NCBI RefSeq assembly: GCF_900069005.2
Contig: NZ_LN831279.1
Coordinates: forward strand, 548,870-612,869
Direction of reading: 5' to 3'
DNA from: Paenibacillus sp. GM2
GTDB lineage: Bacteria; Bacillota; Bacilli; Paenibacillales; Paenibacillaceae
DNA: 64,000 nt
Below the pieces are notes generated by a model. It was given only the letters and a program-made list of their open reading frames with translations, was not told the DNA's origin and made no database searches. Position numbers and translations under genes: made by a program. This document shows, one piece after another, positions 52,676-61,254 of the stretch (position 1 is the stretch's first letter; each line of letters begins with the position of its first letter).

Positions 52676-52689
52676 CGAAACCGGTTTCG
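52676..52689. promoter_or_regulatory. LacI-family operator
   Basis: The perfect 14-bp palindrome CGAAACCGGTTTCG has the central CG of LacI/GalR-type sites. It falls at or just after the expected transcription start, a blocking position. Confidence 0.65.
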
Positions 52690-52835
52690 AAATAGAGGGC
52701 GACTGCGTGATAGAAAATCCTCTCTTTCAGCCGATAAATGACTGCAATTCAGCTTACAGGAGGTACAGCATCATTCTCGCTTCGAATGAAGTAATAGGTA
52801 CTTTATCAGCAACTATTCATGAGGAGGAAGATGGG

Positions 52836-55568
52836 ATGAAGGCAAGAGGATGGCAATATGCGGGGAAGCAAGGGGAGTTCAAGCTTGAGCAGCCGGAGAG
52901 TTACAGCTATTTGTATTTTCCGTTAGTGAATGAGGCAGGGATGATGTCGTCGATCACCCCGAATTTGCATGGACAGATCACAACCGGACATAACAGCTTT
53001 CTGACGGAGCCTGTATCAGCCGAAACCCTGCACAATTCAAAGGCAGCACGGAATTTTTGGATTTACACGGAGAAGGAAGGGGCCTGGTCGGTCAGCGGCA
53101 ATTCCGCGCGGCAGAACGCTCAACAATTTGCCAGGGGCCGAGAGTACAGTCAGATGGAGGCCGGATTTCTATGGCATCGCATCACACGCAGGCATGGCAT
53201 GCTGCCGCTCACTGCCGAGACGACGAACTTTGTCCCGGTTACTGAAGATCAAGTTGAATTGATGAAGGTGAAGCTCACGAATACGGGGGATACGCCTGTC
53301 CGCTTCACCGCTACAGCGGCGATTCCGTTGTATGGACGTTCGGCCGATGACCTTCGCGACCACCGGCATGTGACCTCTTTGCTGCATCGCATTTATACTT
53401 CTACATATGGCATTGAGGTACAGCCTTCGTTGTCCTTTGATGAACGGGGACACCGGGTCAATAAAGTTACCTATAGCGTGCTTGGGGCAGAGGCACAGGG
53501 TCGGAGACCTTCGGGCTTCTTTCCGGTGATTGAGGATTTCATTGGAGAAGGCGGGGCCTTGGATTGGCCAGAGGCTGTCGTTCTCAACCGTGAAGCGCAG
53601 GCAGGCCCTGACGTTCATTTAGAAGGTTATGAAGCGGTTGGAGGTTTGAGATTTGAAGAGGTCGAATTAGGCGCAGGCGAGTCGAAATCCTATATTATTG
53701 CAATGTTGATTACCGGGGAACGAGTGAACGGTGAAGAGTACGCGGCAAAGTATTTGTCCGAGGTCAGCTTCGATAAATTGCTTGCGCAGAACGAGGGCTA
53801 TTGGCGCGAGAAGCTGGATACGATCATTTTCCACTCCGGAGATGAGGAACAGGATCTGTGGTTGAGATGGGTGACCTTGCAGCCGGTACTGCGGCGCCTC
53901 TACGGTAATTCATTTCTGCCTTACCATGACTATGGCCGCGGTGGCCGGGGCTGGCGCGATTTATGGCAGGACTGTCTGGCGCTGATGGTGATGGAGCCTG
54001 CGGAGGTCCGTTATTTGCTGCTGAACAATTATGCCGGGGTACGTACCGATGGCAGCAACGCGACGATCATCGGGGCTAAGCCGGGGGAATTCATCGCTGA
54101 TCGCAACAATATCCCGCGCGTATGGATGGACCATGGTGCCTGGCCGCTGCTCACAACAATGCTGTATATTCATCAAAGCGGGGATCTTGATTTTTTGCTG
54201 CAGTCTCAGACCTATTTCCGGGACAGCTTTATTCAGCGCTCCAAGGGACGGGACACAAACTGGCTGCCGGAGCAGGGCAATAAGCTGTTGACCCGTGAAG
54301 GGGATATCTATGAAGGGACGATTTTGGAACATATTTTGCTGCAGAATCTGGTTCCGTTCTTTAATGTCGGGGAACACAACAATATTAAGCTGGAGGGAGC
54401 GGACTGGAACGATGGGCTTGATCTGGCCCCGAACCGCGGGGAGAGCGTCGCTTTTACCGCCTTTTATGCCAGCAACCTGCTGGATTTGTCCGACCTGCTC
54501 TTGCAGTTGAAGCAAAGATCGGGAATAAACACGATCCAGTTAGGCCAAGAAATCGCTGGGCTGCTGGACAGCTTGTCACATCCGGTCTCTTACGATAGCA
54601 CAACATCGAAGCTCGCTCTGTTGGACAGCTACTATCAATCGATCGTACCGGCCGTAAGCGGCAAGCTCGTCGAACTAAGCATCGAGGATGTGGCGCAAGA
54701 CCTTAGGCTTAAAGCTGAGTGGATGATCACGCATCTTCGCCGCAACGAATGGGTGACTAGCCAGGAGGGTTATGAATGGTTCAACGGCTACTACAACAAT
54801 GATGGCGAGCGTGTAGAGGGGGACGATCCTGAGGGAGTCAGAATGACTTTGACGGGGCAAGTATTTACCATTATGGGCGGGGTAGCAACCGATGAACAGG
54901 TCGATAAAATCCATGCTGCAGTAGAGCGATATCTAAAGGATGAGCGCATCGGCTATCGCCTGAACTCACGATTTGGAGGCATTCAGCAAAATCTCGGCCG
55001 CGCCTTTGGCTTTGCGTTTGGTCATAAAGAGAACGGGGCGATGTTCAGCCACATGACGGTTATGTATGCCAATGCCTTGTATAAACGCGGATATGTACAA
55101 GAGGGCCACCAGGTTCTCGATTCGATATATCGATTGTCCAGTGATTTTGCCCTTAGTAAAATGTACCCGGGTGTCCCGGAGTATATTAACGAACGGGGCA
55201 GGGGGATGTATACGTACTTGACCGGCTCGGCCAGCTGGCTGTTGTTGACACAGCTTACGGAAGTGTACGGGGTAAAGGGATACTACGGTGATTTACTATT
55301 GGAACCGAAGCTGATGAGAGCGCAGTTTGATGCTGAGGGCGCTGCTTCTGTCGAGACATTGTTTGCCGGGCGAATGTTGGAGGTTGTCTATCACAACCCG
55401 CAGCAGATCGATTACGGCCAATATCGTATAGGTGCGGTAAAAATAAATGGCCAGCAGACAGACCTCAAAATGAGCGGAAGAGGTTGTCTCATTTCGCGGG
55501 AGCTGCTGGACGTGCTGCCGAAGCAGGGCAATCAAGTCATCGAAGTGCTGTTGGAACGAATCTCTTAG
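52836..55568 (+). CDS. GH94-like glycoside phosphorylase
   Basis: The 910-residue protein has an N-terminal beta-sandwich (ITPNLHGQITTGHNSFLTEP) and an (alpha/alpha)6 barrel. It carries YHDYGRGGRGWRDLWQDCLA and the catalytic-acid region LEGADWNDGLDLAPNRGES, which matches the DWNDG motif of cellobiose phosphorylase-like enzymes. Family GH94 cleaves beta-glucosides with phosphate; the exact substrate is uncertain. ATG 52836 follows GAGGAGG by eight bases. It has no signal peptide, so intracellular. Single gene behind a LacI-type operator. Confidence 0.85.
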   Translation: MKARGWQYAGKQGEFKLEQPESYSYLYFPLVNEAGMMSSITPNLHGQITTGHNSFLTEPVSAETLHNSKAARNFWIYTEKEGAWSVSGNSARQNAQQFARGREYSQMEAGFLWHRITRRHGMLPLTAETTNFVPVTEDQVELMKVKLTNTGDTPVRFTATAAIPLYGRSADDLRDHRHVTSLLHRIYTSTYGIEVQPSLSFDERGHRVNKVTYSVLGAEAQGRRPSGFFPVIEDFIGEGGALDWPEAVVLNREAQAGPDVHLEGYEAVGGLRFEEVELGAGESKSYIIAMLITGERVNGEEYAAKYLSEVSFDKLLAQNEGYWREKLDTIIFHSGDEEQDLWLRWVTLQPVLRRLYGNSFLPYHDYGRGGRGWRDLWQDCLALMVMEPAEVRYLLLNNYAGVRTDGSNATIIGAKPGEFIADRNNIPRVWMDHGAWPLLTTMLYIHQSGDLDFLLQSQTYFRDSFIQRSKGRDTNWLPEQGNKLLTREGDIYEGTILEHILLQNLVPFFNVGEHNNIKLEGADWNDGLDLAPNRGESVAFTAFYASNLLDLSDLLLQLKQRSGINTIQLGQEIAGLLDSLSHPVSYDSTTSKLALLDSYYQSIVPAVSGKLVELSIEDVAQDLRLKAEWMITHLRRNEWVTSQEGYEWFNGYYNNDGERVEGDDPEGVRMTLTGQVFTIMGGVATDEQVDKIHAAVERYLKDERIGYRLNSRFGGIQQNLGRAFGFAFGHKENGAMFSHMTVMYANALYKRGYVQEGHQVLDSIYRLSSDFALSKMYPGVPEYINERGRGMYTYLTGSASWLLLTQLTEVYGVKGYYGDLLLEPKLMRAQFDAEGAASVETLFAGRMLEVVYHNPQQIDYGQYRIGAVKINGQQTDLKMSGRGCLISRELLDVLPKQGNQVIEVLLERIS

Positions 55569-55580
55569 TATGGAAGCGCG

Positions 55581-55610
55581 GAGAGCGCAGTCTGTTAGGA
55601 CTGCGCTCTC
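55581..55610. terminator. Convergent hairpin overlapping the pepT 3' end
   Basis: Perfect 12-bp stem GAGAGCGCAGTC / GACTGCGCTCTC with loop TGTTAG. The pepT stop codon lies in the loop. T-tracts are weak. Confidence 0.6.
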
Positions 55611-56833
55611 TCTTCAAATTTCCGGATAATCCCGACGATAACCTCAGTCGCTTTGATCATACTATTCACGGAAATATATTCGAATTTGCCGTGGAAATTC
55701 TCACCGCCGGCGAACAGATTCGGCGTAGGCAGTCCCATATAAGACAGCTGGGAGCCATCCGTACCGCCGCGAATCGGGGTAATGATCGGTTCGATCTTCA
55801 ATTCTTTCATAACTTCGGCGGCTACGTTCACGATATCGATAACAGGCTCGATTTTCTCACGCATATTGTAATATTGATCGCGCAGGTCAAGGGTAATTCG
55901 CTCAGGACCATATTTCGTCTTCAGCTCGTCGGCGATGCTCTGCATTTTGGCCTTGCGGGCCTCGAATTGTTCGCGGTCAAAATCGCGAATGATGTAATGC
56001 AGCCGTGTCTGCTCGACATCGCCCTGGATTGAGGACAGATGGTAGAAGCCATCATAGCCAACGGTATGCTCAGGGGCTTCCGCCGCAGGCAGCATGGCGT
56101 TAAATTCCATTGCTATCTTGGCGGAATTGACCATCTTGCCCTTGGCTGATCCGGGATGAACACTGACCCCTTTGCAGGTTACTTTGGCTGCAGCTGCGTT
56201 AAAACTTTCGTACTCCAGCTCGCCTAATGGCCCGCCATCCACCGTGTAGGCAAATTCTGCCCCGAAGGCATCAACATCGAAGCGGTCTGGACCGCGGCCG
56301 ATCTCCTCATCCGGCGTGAAGGCAACGCGGATCGTGCCATGCTTGATCTCCGGATGCTGGATCAAATAATTCATCGCGGTCATAATCTCGGCGATGCCGG
56401 CCTTATCATCCGCGCCAAGCAGGCTTGTACCATCGGTCGTAATAAGCGTATGGCCTTTGTAATGACTTAGCTCGGGGAAGTCGCGCGGAGACAATATGAT
56501 ATCACCGGGTTCATTCAACAGGATATCTCCGCCATCATAGGATTCTAAAATCTGCGGCTGAACGTTAGCGCCACTGAAGTCGGTAGCGGTATCTAGATGA
56601 GCCAGGAAACCGATGACGGGAACATCTTTTACCGTATTGCCAGGCAGGGTTGCCATGACATAACCGTTGTCATCAAGACTGATATCCTCCATGCCGATGG
56701 TTTCCAGCTCCTCCACGAGCTGTCTGGCTAACGTAAGCTGCCCTGGTGTGGATGGGCAGACCAGATTGTCCTCGTTGGACTGTGTATCGACTTTAACATA
56801 GGATGTAAATCTGTTGATAAGCTCGTCTCTCAT
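55595..56833 (-). CDS. pepT: Peptidase T (tripeptide aminopeptidase)
   Basis: This 412-residue M20B zinc peptidase has [57 protein letters not shown] and a C-terminal [24 protein letters not shown] with the last metal ligands nearby (HGKFE). It releases the N-terminal residue of tripeptides in the cytosol. ATG 56833 lies eight bases after GAGG; TTG 56836 is one codon earlier. Confidence 0.95.
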   Translation of the reverse strand: MRDELINRFTSYVKVDTQSNEDNLVCPSTPGQLTLARQLVEELETIGMEDISLDDNGYVMATLPGNTVKDVPVIGFLAHLDTATDFSGANVQPQILESYDGGDILLNEPGDIILSPRDFPELSHYKGHTLITTDGTSLLGADDKAGIAEIMTAMNYLIQHPEIKHGTIRVAFTPDEEIGRGPDRFDVDAFGAEFAYTVDGGPLGELEYESFNAAAAKVTCKGVSVHPGSAKGKMVNSAKIAMEFNAMLPAAEAPEHTVGYDGFYHLSSIQGDVEQTRLHYIIRDFDREQFEARKAKMQSIADELKTKYGPERITLDLRDQYYNMREKIEPVIDIVNVAAEVMKELKIEPIITPIRGGTDGSQLSYMGLPTPNLFAGGENFHGKFEYISVNSMIKATEVIVGIIRKFEERAQS

Positions 56834-56872
56834 CAAATTAGCCTCTTTTCATCGATTTAATCACAAAGTGTA

Positions 56873-56996
56873 CGTGTTCAAAAAGGGTCGGTATTCGCAT
56901 CAAAGCCTATTTCATCTATGCAGGGTGCGTTTCTTGAGGATGCCGCTTCCTGATTTCATTATATGATCACCAAGCGACTTTTTAAGCAACCTTTAT
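56873..56996 (+). repeat. Dispersed intergenic repeat, copy H (diverged)
   Basis: Left GTGTTCAAAAAGGGTCGG, right GCGACTTTTTAAGCAACCTTT. It keeps TATGATCACCAAGCGAC near the right end but lacks the CGTAC hairpin. It lies in the divergent gap between pepT and the epimerase-like gene. Confidence 0.75.
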
Positions 56997-57184
56997 ATAA
57001 ATTGTATCAAACCGGGCAGGCGGATAAAAGCGGGACAGAAAAACCCCCGGCTCTATTAACGAAAAGAGTGGAGGAAGGTATACTTATTTAATAGGGCTGC
57101 CGGAAGTAAAGGAGCCTAAATGAAGCTCGAAAAGATCAAGATATGGGCTGAAGCTTCAGTCCTTTGAAAGGAAGGAAAGAATAG

Positions 57185-58075
57185 ATGGGGTATCAATTAA
57201 AAAACGATCAGCTAATCATAGATTTTGCTGAGCAAGGATTTTATCAGGGCAAGCGTTTTGATTGGAGCGGTTTTATTACGGGGGTGACCCTAAGGCAGGG
57301 CAATCATAGCTTTTGCGTACCGGAAAGCCTTGTTCCCGGATTCGGTACCGGGGGCGCTGGACTGTGCAATGAATTTGGCATCGCCGATCCGATCGGCTAT
57401 GAGGATGCCCAGGTCGGCGAGCAGTTTCCCAAGCTGGGAGTAGGTCTGTTGACTCGGGTGGATGAAGAGCCGTATCAATTTCACAAGGAATATCCCCTGA
57501 TTCCTTATCGGCAGGAGGTCAGGCAGGAAAGCCCGTCTAAACTCGGCTTTACGGTATTTCCGGAGGAGTGCCGCGGCTACGCGGCCCGGCTGGAGAAACA
57601 GATCTATATCGAAGGCAACCGTCTGATACTGGACTATACATTGCATAATGAAGGCAGCAAGGCGATCTCTACAACCGAATATAATCACAATTTTCTCGGC
57701 ATTGACCAGCGTGGGATTGGAACGGGTTACACTCTGAAATTCCCGTTTGAGTTGGTTCCTGAAGTAGATGAAGAGGGATCGATGGACAGCCTGTTGTTTC
57801 AAGGCAATGAGATTCATTGGAGCGGAAGCCAGGATAGCTGGTTTTATTTCCGTTTGCAGAGCGTAGGCCAAGCCAATGAGTCCCAGGGTTGGATCTGGGA
57901 TTTGTATCATCGTGAGAGCCGGGCCGGAGTCAGAGAAATCAGCAGCTATCCGGTTGATTCTGTCGCAGTATGGGGGGAGAAGCATGTTATTTCACCAGAA
58001 ATATTTATTAAGCTGAATGTTGCTCCCGGTGAGAGCTATAGCTGGTCCAGAATCTATGAGTTTTATACTAAATAA
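57185..58075 (+). CDS. Aldose 1-epimerase-like protein
   Basis: The 296-residue protein has a galactose-mutarotase-like beta-sandwich. The likely catalytic pair is His in TTEYNHNFLGID and Glu in HVISPEIFIKL. It is more distant from GalM than true mutarotases, so the sugar is not predictable. The AAAGGAAGGAAAG ribosome site is good. It is single, 3' of repeat H. A link to the GH94-like gene (phosphorylases release alpha-sugar phosphates) is only suggestive. Confidence 0.75.
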   Translation: MGYQLKNDQLIIDFAEQGFYQGKRFDWSGFITGVTLRQGNHSFCVPESLVPGFGTGGAGLCNEFGIADPIGYEDAQVGEQFPKLGVGLLTRVDEEPYQFHKEYPLIPYRQEVRQESPSKLGFTVFPEECRGYAARLEKQIYIEGNRLILDYTLHNEGSKAISTTEYNHNFLGIDQRGIGTGYTLKFPFELVPEVDEEGSMDSLLFQGNEIHWSGSQDSWFYFRLQSVGQANESQGWIWDLYHRESRAGVREISSYPVDSVAVWGEKHVISPEIFIKLNVAPGESYSWSRIYEFYTK

Positions 58076-58151
58076 TCAATTTATCTCTATATCTTGGTGA
58101 AGCGTTAATGTGTCAATTCTGCGAATTGGTGATATATCATGAAATATCAGC

Positions 58152-58180
58152 TTGCTGTAGAAAAGAATAGTTGCTATGAT
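58152..58180 (+). promoter_or_regulatory. Promoter of serC
   Basis: TTGCTG (58152-58157), 17 bp, TATGAT (58175-58180). Confidence 0.6.
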
Positions 58181-58235
58181 TATGCTTATCAAAAAACTAC
58201 GCAGGTATAAGGGGAAATAGGAGAGGATGGGAGAA

Positions 58236-59324
58236 ATGAGTAAGAGAGCTTATAATTTCAATGCCGGCCCGGCTGCACTGCCGCTTGAGGTATTGGAACG
58301 CGCGCAAGCTGAATTTGTTGATTTTCATGGTACAGGAATGTCGATCATGGAGATGTCCCATCGCGGGGCTGTGTATGAAGGAGTTCATAATGAAGCGTCC
58401 AGCCGTCTGCTGCAATTGCTAGGCAATCCGCAAGGTTATAAAGTGCTGTTCCTGCAAGGCGGGGCATCGACGCAGTTCGCGATGATTCCTATGAATCTCT
58501 TGACTGAAGGCAAAGCCGGGGCTTACGTAAAGACGGGAAGCTGGGCTAACAAGGCGATTAAGGAAGCGAAGCTGATCGGCGAGACTTATGTGGCTGCGTC
58601 CTCTGAAGAAGACAAGTACATGTCCATTCCTGATCTTGGCAACCTCCAATTGCCAGACCATACAGCTTATCTGCATCTGACCTCCAATGAGACGATTGAA
58701 GGCACCCAATTTACACAATATCCGGATACCGGCAGCGTGCCGTTGATTGCGGATATGTCGAGTGACATTTTGTGCCGTCCGTTTGATCTGACTCAGTTCG
58801 GCATGGTGTATGCAGGGGCGCAGAAGAATCTGGGTCCTTCCGGGGTAACGGTTGTCATTGCTCGCGAGGAGCTGATCAGCAATTCTCCTAAGCATCTGCC
58901 AAGCATGCTTCGTTATGATATTCAGGCGGACAACAATTCGCTCTATAATACACCTCCATCCTTCTCTATTTACATGGTGAATGAAGTATTGCGCTGGATT
59001 GAAGAACAGGGCGGGCTGCAAGCGGTTGAGCAGAATAATCGCAAGAAGGCAGACCTGCTGTACGACGCGATCGACAATAGCGGCGGGTTCTTCCGCGGCT
59101 GCGCAGAGCTGGGGAGCCGTTCCCTTATGAACGTGACGTTCCGTCTTGCTAATGAAGAGCTGGAGAAGCAGTTCATTAAGCAATCGGAGCAAGAGGGCTT
59201 CGTAGGACTTAAAGGTCACCGCAGTGTCGGCGGACTCCGCGCTTCGATCTACAATGCAGTGCCATATGATAGCATTAAGGCTCTGGTTGATTTTATGAAC
59301 CATTTCCAACAGCAAAATGGCTAA
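58236..59324 (+). CDS. serC: Phosphoserine aminotransferase
   Basis: The 362-residue class V PLP enzyme has YNFNAGPAALP, MEMSHRG, LFLQGGASTQFAMIPMNL, ADMSSDILCRPFD, the Schiff-base lysine in MVYAGAQKNLGPSG, TPPSFSIYMVNEVLRWI and HRSVGGLRASIYNAV. It makes phosphoserine in serine synthesis. ATG 58236 is preferred over ATG 58227 because GGAGAGG then has nine-base spacing. Confidence 0.97.
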   Translation: MSKRAYNFNAGPAALPLEVLERAQAEFVDFHGTGMSIMEMSHRGAVYEGVHNEASSRLLQLLGNPQGYKVLFLQGGASTQFAMIPMNLLTEGKAGAYVKTGSWANKAIKEAKLIGETYVAASSEEDKYMSIPDLGNLQLPDHTAYLHLTSNETIEGTQFTQYPDTGSVPLIADMSSDILCRPFDLTQFGMVYAGAQKNLGPSGVTVVIAREELISNSPKHLPSMLRYDIQADNNSLYNTPPSFSIYMVNEVLRWIEEQGGLQAVEQNNRKKADLLYDAIDNSGGFFRGCAELGSRSLMNVTFRLANEELEKQFIKQSEQEGFVGLKGHRSVGGLRASIYNAVPYDSIKALVDFMNHFQQQNG

Positions 59325-59342
59325 TATCGCTTGGATTTATTT

Positions 59343-59378
59343 ACCTTCCGTTGCAAATGGCGACGGAGGGTTTTTCTT
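59343..59378 (+). terminator. Terminator of serC
   Basis: Stem ACC-TCCGTTGC / GCGACGGAGGGT, then TTTTTCTTTT. Confidence 0.85.
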
Positions 59379-59385
59379 TTCATAG

Positions 59386-59673
59386 ATATTCAAAAAAAGT
59401 TAGCTTTCAGCCACCGAAGCCGAAGCTTAGGTTTCCGAGGTGCTTTTTTTCAAAATGGCTTTCGTTGATAAAGCTAGGGCCTGGGGAGTGGAGCTGCATG
59501 TTTTCGAACGTTCGCAGGCCTTTTCTCATAGTAAAATAACTGTACCTGTGAGGTTTCCGAGGGAAATATGGTTTTGCAGGTATTTGCTTAGGCTCGGCTG
59601 AATTCAGAATACGCAGGTCAAGATTACTTTCTACGTTGCTTCGGGTTTAAGTGCACTTTTTGAGCTACCCCTT
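59386..59673 (+). repeat. Dispersed intergenic repeat, copy I (long, with insert)
   Basis: 288 bp. Left GATATTCAAAAAAAGTTAGC, right GTGCACTTTTTGAGCTACCC. It contains TTAGGCTCGGCTGAATTCAG and GAGGTTTCCGAGGGAAA, both close to copy C, plus extra sequence near the left end (59430-59460). Confidence 0.8.
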
Positions 59674-59799
59674 TTAATAGGATTTTATTTTAAAAACGAT
59701 TCTTATACTTTGAGAGCTAAACTGTTATAATAGGTGAGGACTACCCTTGGACAGCTATGGAAAGTACAGATTCTACTATTTGATGAGGAGTTAATCAGC

Positions 59800-60264
59800 A
59801 TGGCATTGCATATCGTACTCGTGGAGCCGGAAATTCCGGCGAACACCGGGAATATAGCCAGAACCTGTGCGGCAACAGGGGCTCATCTGCATTTGGTGCG
59901 TCCGCTTGGCTTCCGTACCGATGATAAAACGATGAAACGGGCCGGTCTTGATTATTGGTATGCGGTAAATATCGAATATCATGATTCGTTCCGGGAAGTA
60001 GAAGAGAAATACGCGGGCAGCCGCTTCTTTTTTGCTACGACGAAGGCAAAGCAGTATTATACGGATCTTGAATTCCGTGATGGGGATTTTCTAGTGTTTG
60101 GTAAAGAGACCAAAGGACTCGCGCCGGAAATTCTCGAGGCGAATCCGGATACATTAATGAAAATGCCGATGAGCAACAAGGTGCGCTCGCTTAATTTATC
60201 TAATTCAGCGGCGATTATTGTCTACGAGGCATTAAGGCAGATCGGCTTCCCCGGCATGGAGTAG
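59800..60264 (+). CDS. trmL: tRNA (cytidine/uridine-34 2'-O)-methyltransferase TrmL
   Basis: This 154-residue SPOUT methyltransferase has VLVEPEIPANTGNIARTCAA at the N-terminus, LVFGKETKGLAPEIL, and the knot MPMSNKVRSLNLSNSAAIIVYEALRQ. It methylates the wobble base of tRNA-Leu isoacceptors in other bacteria. ATG 59800 follows GAGGAG by ten bases; upstream codons of the longer frame look non-coding. Confidence 0.94.
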   Translation: MALHIVLVEPEIPANTGNIARTCAATGAHLHLVRPLGFRTDDKTMKRAGLDYWYAVNIEYHDSFREVEEKYAGSRFFFATTKAKQYYTDLEFRDGDFLVFGKETKGLAPEILEANPDTLMKMPMSNKVRSLNLSNSAAIIVYEALRQIGFPGME

Positions 60265-60513
60265 GCCTAAACGGGCTGTTTGGCCACCGGGCCGCGCCTG
60301 CTAAATTGTCGATACGGTCGGTAGATATTAGTTGGCGTGGTCAATTATATAACGCTACGTCTAACCCGTTCCGGGATCGGAGAATCCAGGAGAAGCATTT
60401 TTACTGTCGAGATTAGCAGGAATCTGCAAAAAAATAGCGAAATATATATTATTAGATAGGTATTTCGTTCTATTTTTACATAATAATTTTATGTTGGAGA
60501 GGTGTATCATATC

Positions 60514-60759
60514 ATGAAACCAGCTGGAGTGGTCCGGAAAGTGGATCAACTGGGGAGAATCGTATTGCCTAAGTCGCTGCGCAAAAGATATCAAATGAAT
60601 GAGGGAGATCCTGTAGAAATTCTTGTACAGGGTGATCATATTATTTTGGAAAGATATCGCCCTAAATGTGTATTTTGCGGATCTATGGACAATGTTAGCG
60701 ACTTTAAAGAGCGTTCGATCTGCAATCAATGCTTGGTCGAGATGAACCATTTGACCTAA
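60514..60759 (+). CDS. abrB: AbrB-family transition-state regulator
   Basis: This 81-residue protein is slightly shorter than B. subtilis AbrB. The N-terminal swapped-hairpin DNA-binding domain is GVVRKVDQLGRIVLPKSLRKRY, followed by DPVEILVQGDHIILERY. The C-terminal part has CVFCGS and CNQC. The CVFCG segment is typical of AbrB/Abh. AbrB represses post-exponential genes and is itself under Spo0A in relatives. ATG 60514 follows GGAGAGG. Confidence 0.9.
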   Translation: MKPAGVVRKVDQLGRIVLPKSLRKRYQMNEGDPVEILVQGDHIILERYRPKCVFCGSMDNVSDFKERSICNQCLVEMNHLT

Positions 60760-60763
60760 ATCG

Positions 60764-60988
60764 GTGTGTTCAAAAAGTCAGGTTTCAGCACCGAGAAGGT
60801 TGGATGAAGCAAGGGTCAGAGGAGTGGAGATACGTAGCAGGTATATGAGCGCCGGAAGACCCGGGTGAATCAAGATTCGATGCGAGCTGCTTCTTGATTG
60901 ACTCCGTCCTTGAATCGCGGCCGCTTAGCCATAAATTTAACCTTGATTGGTTGTATTATCAAAAACGGACTTTTTGAATGTCCTCTAA
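60764..60988 (+). repeat. Dispersed intergenic repeat, copy J
   Basis: 225 bp. Left GTGTTCAAAAAGTCAGG, core TTTCAGCACCGAGAAGGTTG, hairpin ATAC-7 nt-GTAT (a paired change from GTAC / GTAC), ATCAAGATTCGATGCGAGC, the AATCGCGGCCGCT module shared with copy B, and right GGACTTTTTGAATGTCCTCT. Confidence 0.9.
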
Positions 60989-60990
60989 AT

Positions 60991-61032
60991 GTAATAAATA
61001 AGCTTCCCTATGAAGGGAAGCTTATTTATTAC
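60991..61032. terminator. Long perfect hairpin, bidirectional terminator
   Basis: A 19-bp perfect stem (GTAATAAATAAGCTTCCCT and complement) with loop ATGA. Directly downstream of repeat J, it would end abrB read-through and, on the minus strand, the 34-residue gene whose stop codon lies in the stem. Confidence 0.75.
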
Positions 61033-61133
61033 AGGCCTTTTGTTTTATCGTCGTTATAGGATGCTGTGAGAATTCCGCACAGGAACATAGCCAGTACAAT
61101 GGCGATAATCCAGAATGTTAATGAGAAAGACAA
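61029..61133 (-). CDS. 34-residue single-helix membrane protein
   Basis: The TTG start follows GGAGGTG by six bases. The peptide MSFSLTFWIIAIVLAMFLCG continues ILTASYNDDKTKGL: one membrane helix and a short charged tail. The stop lies inside the perfect hairpin. The family is not recognised; the strong ribosome site and clean topology support it. Confidence 0.6.
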   Translation of the reverse strand: MSFSLTFWIIAIVLAMFLCGILTASYNDDKTKGL

Positions 61134-61228
61134 GGACGACACCTCCAAGTTAACATCTCTTGTTCCTATTATATCCATCTCTGCGGTAAAAATAAATCAA
61201 AATATGATATATTTCACAGACACAATGA

Positions 61229-61253
61229 GATCACTGGGAAAGTGATCTTTTTT
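61229..61253 (+). terminator. Plus-strand terminator facing the glycosidase gene
   Basis: Stem GATCACT / AGTGATC with loop GGGAA and six T on the plus strand, two bases from the 3' end of the minus-strand glycosidase gene. It would stop plus-strand transcripts before they become antisense. Confidence 0.6.
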
Positions 61254-61254
61254 G

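Noticed and set aside
58419..59315. 298-codon minus-strand frame
   Set aside because: Antisense shadow of serC; no ribosome site or family resemblance.
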